Translations under genes and position numbers: made by a program
In this document: positions 1 to 11,319 of the stretch, one piece after another
Numbering within the stretch: position 1 is the stretch's first letter
How the letters are laid out: every line of letters starts with the position of its first letter
The notes under the pieces: generated by a model
Databases searched by the model: none
What the model saw: only the letters and a program-made list of their open reading frames with translations
What the model was told of the DNA's origin: nothing
Source: Anthopleura xanthogrammica
Lineage: Eukaryota > Cnidaria > Anthozoa > Actiniaria > Actiniidae
Reading direction: 5' to 3'
Assembly: GCA_964019055.1 (NCBI GenBank)
Contig: OZ025223.1
Span: 5,508,625-5,572,624, forward strand
Length of the DNA stretch: 64,000 nt

Positions 1-2508
1 CAGTGTTTGCCACTTGTATACGACTATATGTTCAGTTTCGAGTCTACTAATAAGCCTAATGTAAGAAGTACTGTCCTTATCGTGTCGCCATTAAATTCTT
101 TAATGATGGATCAAGTTCAGAAGTTAAAAGAGAAAGGGATGAGTGTTTGCATATGGAAAGCTGATGAGGTAAGCTCAAATTAAAATACAACCACAGGTCT
201 ATAAGAACTTGAAGTGTGGTTTTAAATTTAAGGTTATCTCATCTGCATGCGTTATCGTGAATGAAATTGTAATAGACCGAACTAAAAAATAGTTTTACTA
301 CCTAAATAAATAAAATTGAATCAACAAAAACCTGTCTTTGTAATGATATATCAACTGGTATCATCATTCTTTCCCTTATCTAATTTCTCCTACTGTATGT
401 ACAATTCATCAATGCAACAATTAAGCTTTTAACAGTGAAATAGTTTATTATAATTGTGCTTTTTTGGACTTGAATATCTTTACTTTGCTTTTCAAATGTA
501 AAGTTCTTTGCAGGCAATAATACTATAGCCCCCCTCATTCCCCTTTATTTATTGATAGCATTGCAATTCACTGTTTCCCTTATTAATCTTAATTAAAAGT
601 TTTAACTCATTTTGGAGTTACAAGATAATGCTACATCAAGGAACTATGATAAGGATTCTAGTAACAGCAAATTACAATGCATTCCTTGTTTCTTATTTTT
701 AAAATACTTTAGTCAGAAGAAGATATCAATGGCAATATTCAGTTTATATATGCTCATCCTGAGGTGTTTGTGAATAAAAAGATTGTTAAAATGCTGCAGA
801 AAAAACAGTTCCAAGAGAAAATTCAAGCTGTCATAATAGACGAAGCCCACTTAGTAATACTCCAGTTTCACATTCGGTGGAAACCGCTGTATTTGAAGAC
901 CACAGACTCATTTGCACAAGCTTAGCCTCGTTTATAAGTCATCTATTCAAAGGCACCATTCAAAGTCCGTGGGATTGGTATTATTCAACTTGCACATTCT
1001 TTACATTACAGTTGGCTGTTGCTAATGATTTGCATAAGTCAACCGTAATGTAAAGAATGTGTAAGTTGAACAATACCAATGTTTTGAAATCCCACGGACT
1101 TTTAATGATGTCGTTGAATAGCTGACTTATAAGCGAGGCTAAGCCTGTACAAATGAGTCTGTGGTCTTCAAAAACAGCGGTTTCCATCGAATGTGAAACT
1201 GGAGTATTGACTGGTGAGATATTTGTTTATATATTACATTTCAATATACACCATTTCTATTTGGACTGTTTTGAAATTTCTCCTAGCTACATGTAAACCA
1301 TTAAGTTAACTAAATGTATATTTGTTTTAAAAAGGAAGGACTTTCGACCAGCATACTCAAGGTTGGGTGTGCTAGCTAGCATCTTTCCTAAAAAGCCAAT
1401 AGTTGGTTTGACAGCTACTGCAACTAAAAGAAAAAAGGACAAAATAATAAATTCTCCAGGGATGGTAAAAGCTGTGGTCATTGAAGAAAGCCCAAATAGA
1501 TCAAACATTTTTTTCTCAAGCTCAAGAAGAAACAACATGGGTGATGACAAACTTGATGACATCCTTCTTCCATTGGCACAAGAACTCTGTGAAAAAAAGA
1601 ATGGATTTTCCATTGACTCTGATCTATGGAAGTTTGAAAACAATCTCTACCTGCTTCTCTTTTTTTTTTAGAGAGCTTGTTGAAAAGCAATATGAGCCAG
1701 TAGGTTCACCTGATCTTGCGGTCAACAGAATGTTCAGTATATGTACCATGCACAATATCCAGAAAGTGAAAGAGAGAGAATTGTCAGTGATCTCATAGCA
1801 AGGAAGTCCAAGCTTAGAATTCTTTTTGTAACTGTTGCCTTTGGCTTGGGTATAGATTTACCTGACATAAGGGGTATAATTCACATTGGTGTCTCTTGTA
1901 CTATTGAAGAATATTTACAAGAAGCTGGTAGGGCAGGAAGAGATGGGCAGTCTGCTACTGCTCATATTTTTTATAATTCTTATGACATTTCAAAAGCAAG
2001 AAAGCACCTTTCAGAAGAAATGAGGATGTATGTGCAATCCCAAAAATGCAAACGAGAAATGATTCTCACTTACTTTGGTTTTCCAGTACCTCCAATGGCT
2101 ATAGAGCATGACTGCTGTGACTTCCACAAACACAAATGTATTTGCGAAGACTGTGTCTTAACAAGGAATCTGTTAGAGAATGAGACCACAGGAGATGAAG
2201 ATCAGTCAAATAGTAACGGGGCCACACCATTAAATACTCGCCAGCACATAAATAAAGAACAGATGGCCAGACTTCAGGAGGAATTGCAGAATTTCAGGTT
2301 GTCTCTTCCTGGAACTGGACGGTCATGTGTTGGAAGCACTAGCCTTATTACTGGTATCAGTTTGGATCTTCAGGAACAGATTTCCCAAAATGCCCCTGCC
2401 TTTTCTAGTGTCCAGGATCTAGAAGAGAAATTGCCTTTCTTCAGTCACAGTCATGCACTTTCTATTTGGGAAATTTTAAAGAAATATCAAAGTTATGTTA
2501 AGCCCTAA
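1..2508 (+). pseudogene. RecQ-like DNA helicase, decayed, 5' end outside window
   Basis: This is an SF2 RecQ-family 3'-5' DNA helicase remnant. Exon 1..168 reads in frame from base 1 (QCLPLVYDY..., then VLIVSPLNSLMMDQV, helicase motif Ia) and ends at a GTAAGC donor. The exon starting at 713 carries VIIDEAHLV (motif II, DEAH). It resumes at 1206-1213 after a foldback insertion and ends at a GTGAGA donor. From 1335 it reads KDFRPAYSRL and PIVGLTATAT (motif III), and 1741-2508 gives TVAFGLGID (motif V), QEAGRAGRDG (motif VI) and a Cys/His-rich zinc region (CCDFHKHKCICEDC). The frame breaks twice: at the seven-A run 1592-1598 and around 1738-1743. With the insertion this argues for a pseudogene, though assembly indels could explain the two homopolymer or short-repeat breaks. 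The intron at 169-712 shows nothing else. Family call is strong; activity is unlikely. Confidence 0.85.
859..1205. mobile_element. Foldback (long inverted repeat) element inside the helicase exon
   Basis: Two arms of about 155 bp are near-perfect inverted copies: ACTCCAGTTTCACATTCG at 859 pairs with CGAATGTGAAACTGGAGT ending at 1205. A short unpaired loop lies around 1015-1037. There is no coding capacity. Removing 859-1205 plus one AT (857-858 or 1206-1207) rejoins the helicase exon in phase, giving DEAHLV-IDW across to the next exon. A 2-bp AT target duplication is therefore my preferred reading; TA is an alternative. Confidence 0.85.
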
Positions 2509-2806
2509 AAGACATTTCACATACAATTAGTTTGACAGAAGAAACAATTTGTTAATTAATGTTCTTAAAATGTCCTTTTTGGATATAGCTAGAAAACTGA
2601 AAAAAATGCTGAAGGGTTCAAATGGTTAAATCATGGAAGCTTAAAAATTAAAACCATGCCAAGGGGTTACATACAGTAATTCTGTAAGTCTTAGCTTTGA
2701 TGATTGAGCCTTTTTAACCAGACAACATTTTTCCAGTTTGTTGTACATATGGAAATATGTCAATATTTAAAAAGAAAGTCTTACTCAGATTTCCATTTCT
2801 CTATTA
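2509..2806. other. Intergenic space between two convergent gene ends
   Basis: This is AT-rich DNA between the stop codons of the + helicase and the - DUF6589 gene. I see no canonical AATAAA in the sense of either gene close to its stop, no repeat and no open frame of note. Confidence 0.6.
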
Positions 2807-4513
2807 TTACATCAAGTCAACATCACTAAAATAGTCATCATTGTCATCTTCATCATCCTCTTCATCATTCTCCCTATCATTCTCTTCTTCCTCATATATA
2901 ATGCCTCTGAAGAGGTTCCTTTTATGCCTTGTTAGCCAAGAGTGTAGCAATGACACATTTAGTTTGTCCAATGGTGTCTTTAAAATATTCTTAAAAGAAT
3001 GAAGTTGTCTTCCTGGATGTAATATAAAGGGTTCCTGGCTATGTACAATACCAATTATTTCTTTAACATCATCAGTAGTACAGGCATGTGTGTGGCTGCT
3101 TGATACTGGATGGATACCTGTTTCATCATCAAATTTATTTATTATATTTCTTATCCCATTTGCTGCCTTGGAAGATCTTTCGACAGCCTTGTATGTCTTG
3201 TTGACATACAAACTCTTAAGTACTGTTTTGTTCTGTCTCACTATATGTTCCATCTTTAGGTCATTAGCACAGTTTTTACCAGGACCACCATTAGTATTAA
3301 CAAATTGACCTTGAAGTACCCTTTGTGCAACTTTTTCTGAGTAAAGGGCGTTCACACATGTTATGAATCTCATGGCTTCATAGCCATATTTCATGCTTCT
3401 AGGACTACATCTGAAGTAAAGCATTAACGTTTTCCAGTTTATCAGACTCCTATCTCCATCTCCCTCTTTCTCGGTATCATTCAGCTGCATCAGCATCATT
3501 CCTAACTGTAGTATCTGAGAACCATAGTTCATAAGGCAGTCATCTTTATGTTCTGTTGAGAAAAATGTAAGGAAAAGATCAGGGATTACAAATATGCCAA
3601 ATTTGGCATATTTTATGCAAAAACAATTCCTTAATCCATAAGATTATTAGAGACGGTCATTTTGACTCTAGCTAGTTTAGAGTATAGAAAATTGAAGAAG
3701 AGATGTACATATTTTGATTGCATGGATAGGTTTCTCCAAAAAATTCTTAATTGTCAAGCTGACTTGCAGTGACGTGGGTATAGGAAATTTGTAATCCCTG
3801 AAAGATGTTTTTGAAATAAGATCAATAGTATGGCCATATATCTGTTTAAACATACCTGGTTTCTTTTCTTCCTTATCTTCTGGACTATCAGTCACATTAG
3901 TTAATGGAGCATTCAAAAGCAAACATGTAGGCCAAAAAACAACCTGTCCATTTTGTAGATAACCAGAGGCACATTCTTCAACAGAATAAATGTGAACAGG
4001 CATTTTTTCTTCTGGTACTTGTGTTCCAGTTACAGTTTTGATGATTCCAACTGCAATCACTTGGTATGTCTGTTCTTTTACAGTTAATACTAGCACTGGA
4101 CGATCTAAAATATAAAATATAAAATACAGATATAAAAAAATTAGGTAAGTATCTGATAAAAATTATACATAGCAATTTCGATTAGGCTTTATTCGTCTTG
4201 GTGCAATTTAATGTTTTTGTATTACAATTAATACTATATTGCAGCAAACTGTACCTGGTACAAATGTCTGTTCAGTCTGCATCTGTACTTGTTGATGCTG
4301 GTTCTGTTGTTTTTCTTGGTTCTTCTTTTCCTGTTCCTCCCTCCATTTCTTTTCAATGTTAAACTCCAACATTACATAGCTGTCAACAAAATTGCTAATA
4401 CGTTCCTTCACCATATTCCATTTCTGCATTGCTGATATTTTCTTGGAAAATATTGCAGAAGCCCAAGAGGGGATATCTTCCATATTTGACGTCTTATTCC
4501 ATGTCAGGAAGGC

Positions 4514-4515
4514 TG

Positions 4516-4559
<44 letters not shown>

Positions 4560-4566
4560 AATAAAA
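4514..4566. repeat. (TAA)n/(TAAA)n microsatellite
   Basis: A run of AAT/TAA triplets passes into TAAA units just upstream of exon 10 of the minus-strand gene, within the intron. Confidence 0.95.
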
Positions 4567-4775
4567 ACAATGATAATGAAACTTTATTTATAAAGCACTA
4601 TACTCATAGAGCCCAAAGCAGACTCTAGCTATAGTATGGGTGGAATGACCTGGAATTATCACCAAATCGAGGCAGCACTTTGAATGGGAACTTAACAAGA
4701 TAGTTAATTTATTTGATTCTATAGCTGTCAGCTGAGTAACATCAGTGATAATTTATTCCTAATTGATAAATATAC

Positions 4776-4779
<4 letters not shown>

Positions 4780-4823
<44 letters not shown>

Positions 4824-4842
4824 ATATATATATATATATATA
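4780..4842. repeat. (TA)n microsatellite
   Basis: Almost pure TA dinucleotide repeat with one AAG interruption, in an intron of the minus-strand gene. Confidence 0.95.
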
Positions 4843-6954
4843 AATATAAATATTAAAATTAACTTTTTGCAAATAGGAGTATACAATAAAATTTATAAAA
4901 TATAATTAAAGAAACATTATTAAACTAACCATTAAAAAAATTAACCTGAGCAGAGGTATGCTTTTGTTGTGGAAATCATCAGTGCTTCACAAGATGTATA
5001 GTTGTTCTTTACTTTAGGAGGGACATTAACAAGACCAAAGTGTTGTCTTAAATTGTAGAGTGTTCCAATATCCCGACCTCCAGCTGCTGTGGTCTGATAT
5101 AATTCTTTCCAAACGAACTACATGTATTCCAAAATAAAAACCGAAAAAAAAATTATATAATTATAATAAAGAATGATTAAAAATTTATAGTAATAATTTC
5201 TGACTTTCCTAATGTTATTTTAGTATAAACCAATTAAGTTTTATTTACCGAAAGGAAAGCCATTTTGCAATGCCAGAGAGCAGGGCATTCAATAATACTC
5301 TTGAACTGATCTGTAGGACTGTCACAACCAAGTCTTGTCTTTTTAGCACCTGTGACTCTCTACCAAGAAGATCACCAGCGAGAGGTACTTTTACATTCTT
5401 GAGCACTTCATCCTTTGACTTTTGGTGGTTCTGTTTAAAATATCATGGTGATTAACAAAATATTAAATATTATCATAATATCAAGTCTAGTCATCAATCC
5501 CTTTCCCTTACACAATTTTGGCACAATTAAGGTACCCTGTAGAAACCGCTTCAAAGTCACCCAATTCAAAAATCTTGTATTTGCCCCTCATTGTGATTTG
5601 TCTGCGAATGATTAATAAATTTGTATTAAAATACGTACCTCATCTTTGTGGACATCAACAATAAAGTTTTGTAGCTCATCTAGATATTGACATACATCAG
5701 CATGCTTTGACTGATTAAATGGTGAAACTGGCAAGGCTATTATGTCAGATTTGTTTTCCATGTATGTAGAAAACCTGATAATAATTAATGATATGAATTA
5801 GTTTATAAGAGATCTGGAATGGTTGCATGATCATGAGATCAATAGGAATTAGTGGGTGTATCAACATGATATTTTAAGAATTAATTAATTAATGCAACTA
5901 AAGTGACACAAAAATAGACTGGTCTAGATTTTTTTTTTTAGTTGCTGTAATAAAGAAATGCATGATTCCAATTTAAAGCTGCTTCTAACTTGATGAGATC
6001 TAGATCCAGTAAATACTTTTAGGAATTCTTAAATTCTTATCATTAGCCTACTGCTTTTCAGACCTTTTAGGAATTCAACATATAAAGTCCAACCTTGAAT
6101 TGAAAATTAAAATTAGGAGTGTTTCAAATAAATAAAGCAAATAATACCTATGCTTTATGTGGGCTGGAATAGCAGTACTGATAGGTGCCAGGAATGGAAA
6201 AAATTCAACCAGCACTCGGGCAGCAAGAATAATGTAATCCTCTCTCAGTTTTCGAAGTTCAGCTTCATTGAGTAGATAATTGATATTCTCAAAATGTTTA
6301 GGGTCACGTACTTGGGGTTTGCTGTCATTCAGGTTATTGCAAGGGACGCGCTCAAACGTAAGGTAGTGTGCCATCCAGTGGTTATCTGAGTTCCTATGGT
6401 CTTTTAAAATAACATTTACCAACACTCTGAAGTCAATGTTATCGAAGACAATTCTCATTTCATTGCCTGCTGATAGTTTTGCTCTCACTTCCTCAACAAG
6501 GTTAGATCCTATTCCATCAATTATCTTCCTGTAGTTTGGCCTCGTCTGGGTTATACCTTCTTTGCTAAGCCTTTCCAAGCTCTCAATAAAATCAAAAGTG
6601 TAGGCATATGCATATATGTACATTGATTGTGTCAACATACTGTATGTATAAATATTATTAAATAATTATTTAACACTACTGTACCTTGGCAGATGTGTTA
6701 GAATTTCCTAGTATCACTGTGTTTACTTTCTGAACAAGACTTAGTTCACGCCATCTACAATTCATGAGAATACCATATGAAGTGCATATCTGGGGAATTA
6801 CATTTCTCTTCTTGATTTCTGGTACTGCAATGGTCACTATGAAGTCAAGAACATCTGGTGCACGATCTTTTAGCTCCTGGATTATTTTGTCCCATTGAAA
6901 GTCTTTCAGATTCTATTTTTTAAACATTTAATATATAAGTACACAATATGACAT

Positions 6955-7185
6955 TACAGTACGGGCATGCACTCAAACCATGAACACTTCGAGTTTTTTT
7001 GTCATTTTTTCATTGTCCATTCAGAAACCAGATTCATAACTAGACCCTGACATTATGTGTAGTTAGTTAGCCTAAACATAATGTCAGAGCCTTGTTGTGA
7101 ATATTAATCTGGCTTCTGATTGGAAGATAAAAAAAAGTCAAAGAAACTTGAAGTGTTCATAGTTCGAGTGCGGGCCCTCACTGTA
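6955..7185. mobile_element. 231-bp foldback MITE with TA target duplication (Tc1/mariner-like)
   Basis: The ends are inverted copies: TA-CAGTACGGGCATGCACTC at 6955 and GAGTGCGGGCCCTCACTG-TA ending at 7185. Similarity continues inward for roughly 60 bp (ATGAACACTTC...AGTTT on both arms). TA flanks and CAGT termini suggest the Tc1/mariner/IS630 group. No transposase is encoded, so it is non-autonomous. It lies in intron 4 of the minus-strand gene. Confidence 0.75.
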
Positions 7186-7803
7186 ATAGCAAGGTCCATA
7201 CTATTTAGTTAGTTCATAAAGCTATAAGGGAGATGGTTTCCTGCCTGCAGCTGGTTAATGTTTGCTCAACAGATATACATCATTTATATATAATATTGAT
7301 TACTCAAAACTATGAGACAGCTTTGTTGTTACCTTGTTTTGTTGATTGGGAAGTCGCAATATTGAAGCATTTTGTTTTTTTGGTACATAAAGACTGACAC
7401 TGTTTGTTAATTGACTGTAGAATCTTGTACTTCATGGCATCCATCACCTATATATGTCGAAAGAGCAAATCAATACCTCTGTAATAATCATATATAATTA
7501 TACTTTTTGATTTCAATACTAATATTTTTCATACATGTTGAGATTTTGATAGAACTCCTGCCAGCTGAGCTGCTGTAGCACACTCTGGATGACTGATCAC
7601 ACTTTGGATGGAATTGATTACACCTTTGTCTAGCACATGGGTCTTCCCAAACTTTTATAAAAAAAAGGAAACAAAAGAAAGTAGTACATAACGTTAACAT
7701 TAGCAACAGACAATAACTTTAATATAGTGTGCAAATAAATTAAGGAATATATTTCTAGCTAGGCTAGGTGTGACTACCCCAGAAAACATAAAAATATTTA
7801 GTA

Positions 7804-8825
7804 TTAAGCCTTTGACTCCTGGAGGTTTTTGAGGTTTTTCAGTGTTTTTCTGGACCTAAACGTTCTCCAAGCCCTAGCAAGACCATATTTGGAGTTTTGA
7901 TTGACTCGGTCAGTGTTTTATGTAAATGAGGGATGACGTTTACTGGCTGCATAATTAGTTGCCGCTTGAAGTCGTTCTTCTTGGAATTGGGCTGCCTTGT
8001 TTTCGACTATTTTCGAAAATTAGAGATTTTGAGAGCCATTTTGTTCATCTATGGAGTGCTGGAGGGCATCATGAAGCCCTAAGACAGCTTAAATCAGCAT
8101 AATCTCGAAGAACTGAGAGTATGCAAGGGATTTTAGCGTCAAAAGTTCGTAGATCATGTACATTCGTACGAGTTAGAATTTTTGGCGCGATTATCCTATG
8201 AGCTCTGAAACGATGAACAGCCAGGACCTACTGAGGGATTTTATTTAATATTTGGCTTGTGGAGAATGCTCTGAAGCTGATATTTGGGCAGTAGGACCTA
8301 GTGGCTCTATTTTGAGCAAAAAATGCTTGAAATGTGGGGGCGGACTACTGTCCTGTTGAAAAAATCGCATTTTCCCCAGAATGCATTGCGAAAGAGAGTA
8401 GTGAAAATCGATAAGCGATGAAATGGGTCGAGGAAAAAGGCTGTCGCTCGCCATGTAGAAGGAATTAATGGGAAAAAAGCACTAAAAGCCAAGTACTAGG
8501 TCCAAACTATCCTGTGTAAGGGTATTGTTTGAGTAGAAATAAAAATTGCATGAAAAAAAAATGCAATGAAAAAGCGTGATTTTTGGCTTTGGGAAATGAC
8601 GTCAAAAACAGTGGTTTTTGGTTTTCCAAAAATGTTTAAAGTTTTTTTCGTTATAATTTTGGACATTTGTGCAGGTTTTTGGATTTTAAAAGTTGTTCTG
8701 TTTGCTAGTTCAAATTTTAGACTGGTATTTAGTTCAACTTGATCAAAATTGTTGAAGCTGGAATTTTTCATTTAAGGTGCGTTTTTTACGGGCGGTTTCG
8801 GGCGCCGTAGGAGTGAAAGGGTTAA
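7804..8825. mobile_element. ~1-kb non-autonomous piggyBac-like element (TTAA flanks)
   Basis: Both borders are TTAA (7804-7807 and 8822-8825). The inner termini are imperfect inverted repeats: GCCTTTGACTCCTGG on the left, and the reverse complement of the right end reads CCCTTTCACTCCTAC. TTAA target duplication with CCCT-type termini is the hallmark of the piggyBac superfamily. Only small open frames (under ~95 residues) lie inside and none looks like a transposase. It sits in the long intron 2 of the minus-strand gene. Confidence 0.75.
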
Positions 8826-8870
8826 TATTATAGTTAAATATAGTTATAGGTATTATTAGTGTTGATTTGC

Positions 8871-8904
<34 letters not shown>
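8871..8904. repeat. (AAT)n microsatellite
   Basis: About eleven AAT triplets just outside the TTAA-flanked element. Confidence 0.95.
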
Positions 8905-8905
<1 letters not shown>

Positions 8906-9968
8906 ATTATTTGTTAGCACAGTAAACTTTAACTTCAATATCCAACAAGTTTAAAAATGATTGAATTATGGTATTATTAAGGTATTATTAGCAGTAGTTA
9001 ATATTATATAGTTATTATGATATGATTATAAAAGGGAGCTGTTATATATGATAGAAAGCGTGAATGTAATTAAATGTATTATACAAACTCAACGTTCGGT
9101 GTAACAAACTCAACGGTATAGCGACTGAGTCGAATCCTGTGGATGCTGAACCTGCAAAATATAATACTCAAGGAAAATACATAATTAGAATTAATTGAAT
9201 CAAATTTATATTACGTAAAAATGATTGAAACTTTAAAACCTTAGGATTTCGCAGGCCAGCCTGTGCTATGACGCCACTATTTATGACTTTTTTGTCCTCA
9301 TCCTTTGCATCTTCGTCGTATTGTTGCTTGGACTTGGGTAAGAGCAAAGGCAAAAGCTTTCTCCTGCTGGTTTCAATCGTACTAGTGGATGGCTCAGAAA
9401 GCACCACCGTAGCTGTAAAATTAAAATAAAGTATGAACTAAAGCTTACTGCGGTTCGGACTACATGTACGGTACGATTACCTCACGTCGTTAAACGTACT
9501 TACATCTTTTTTAGGTTGAGCAAGTGAAGGTGTGCCAGGGCTTGTCCTCCTTCTCTTGAACCTCAAAACAGATACTTGTTGTTCTTTTGATTTTACACAA
9601 ACTTTGAGAAACTCGTTAAACTTCTTCACCTTCCTGTGACACACTCTACACATTCTACTTGGGAAACCATCACCATACTTAACCTCTATACCTATAGATC
9701 TTAAAAACTCTTCTATTCCCTCTTCTTTAGACTTTAAACCAAATATATCAATGCAAAATTGGGAAAAATCTGGCCCTGCAGGTTTTCTCGGTGTACTTGG
9801 AGTCGCCATTTTGTTTGTTTTTCCTGAAGTAAATTTTACTTCCGCTATCGTCCTTTGTTCTCTTTAGGACCAATCAGGAGGCAGGATATATTGGAGATTT
9901 CCAGAGCCTATTTATTTCCTCGAACATGCGCAGTAAGAAAGAAGGGCTCTGGGAACGAGATTGGGAAA

Positions 9969-11319
9969 GACAGCGGAATTTTCAAAAGATAAACGTGAGC
10001 AAGTATGGGTAGAATCGTGCCAGCAATTCATTTCCGTGCTCAAAATTGGCAAATTCCAAAAGCGTAAAGTGCCTATAATTAAAGCCGCGCATACGCGGGC
10101 CACAAAAGTAGGGGAAGACAGCGGAATTTTCACATGATAAACGTGAGCAAGCTAGTATGGGTAAAATCGTGCCAGCAATCCATTTCCGTGCTCAAAATTG
10201 GCATATTCCAAAATCGTAAAGTGCCTATCTTTGAAGCCGCGCATGCACGGGCCACAAAATTATGGGGAAGACAGCGGAATTTTCACAAGATAAACGTGAG
10301 CAAGTATGGGTAGAATCGTGCCAGCAATCCATTTCCGTGCTCAAAATTGGCATATTCCAAAATCGTAAAGTAGTGCCTATCTTTGAAGCCGCGCATGCGC
10401 GGGCCACAAAAGTAGGGAAAGACAGCGGAATTTTCACAAGATAAACGTGAGCAAGTATGGGTAGAATCGTGCCAGCAATCCATTTCCGTGCTCAAAATTG
10501 GCAAATTCCAAAAGCGTAAAGTGCCTATATTTGAAGCCGCGCATGCGAGGGCCACAAAAGTAGGGGAAGACAGAGGAATTTCCACAAGATAAACTCGAGC
10601 AAGTATGGGTAGAATCGTGCCAGCAATCCATTTCCGTGCTCAAAATTGCCAAATTCCAAAATCGTAAAGTGCCTATCTTTGAAGCCGCACATGCACGGGC
10701 CACAAAAGTAGGGGAAGACAGCCGAATTTTCACAACATAAACGTGAGCAACTATAGGTAGAATCGTGCCAGCAATCCATTTCCGTGCTCAAAATTGGCAT
10801 ATTCCAAAATCGTAAAGTAGTGCCTATTTTTGAGGCCGCGCATGCGCAGGCTACAAAAGTAGGGGAAGACAGCGGAATTTTCACAAGATAAACGTGAGCA
10901 AGCTAGTATGGGTAGAATCGTGCCAGCAATCCATTTCCGTGCTCAAAATTGGTAAGTTTTAAAATCGTAAAGTGCCTATCTTTGCAGCCGCGCATGCAAG
11001 GGCCACAAAAGTAGGGGAAGACAGCGGAATTTTCGTTAGATAAACGTGAACAAGTATGGGTAGAATCGTGCCAGCAATCCTTTTCCGTGCTCAAAATTGC
11101 CAAATTCCAAAATCGTAAAGTGCCTATCTTTGAAGCCGCACATGCACGGGCCACAAAAGTAGGGGAAGACAGCCGAATTTTCACAACATAAACGTGAGCA
11201 ACTATAGGTAGAATCGTGCCAGCAATCCATTTCCGTGCTCAAAATTGGTAAGTTTTAAAATCGTAAAGTGCCTATCTTTGAAGCCGCGCATGCGCGGGAC
11301 ACAAAAGTAGAGGAAGACA
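9969..11319. repeat. ~149-bp tandem repeat, about 9 units
   Basis: GACAGCGGAATTTTC-type starts recur near 9969, 10117, 10270, 10421, 10569, 10717, 10867, 11020, 11167 and 11315, so units are 147-153 bp. Length differences come mostly from short CTAG/TAG insertions. Each unit contains a CG-rich near-palindrome (CCGCGCATGCGCGGG in the best copies). Open frames on the minus strand exist only because the repeat happens to lack stops; I do not regard them as genes. The array runs directly into the 329-bp satellite. Confidence 0.95.

Larger units (their letters stand above)
2807..9809 (-). pseudogene. ZAD-like / DUF6589-like protein gene, 12 exons, probably decayed
   Basis: I place exons at 9500-9809, 9240-9412, 7535-7651, 7333-7447, 6685-6912, 6148-6581, 5639-5774, 5249-5430, 4946-5117, 4255-4512, 3856-4104 and 2807-3552, all with GT-AG borders. 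Nearly all joins keep phase. The N-terminus has a ZAD-like zinc motif (CRVCHRKVKKF) whose first Cys pair is reduced to one Cys. Later exons carry HPECATAAQLAGVLSKS, DNIDFRV and CPALWHCKMAFLS. The last exon has FVNTNGGPGKNCANDL, a pattern I associate with DUF6589, and an acidic C-terminal tail. Two defects appear: exons 4 and 5 do not join in phase (a seven-A run at about 7375 is a suspect), and the frame changes inside exon 8 near 5355-5362. Function of the family is unknown; a transposon origin is often suspected. Confidence 0.7.
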
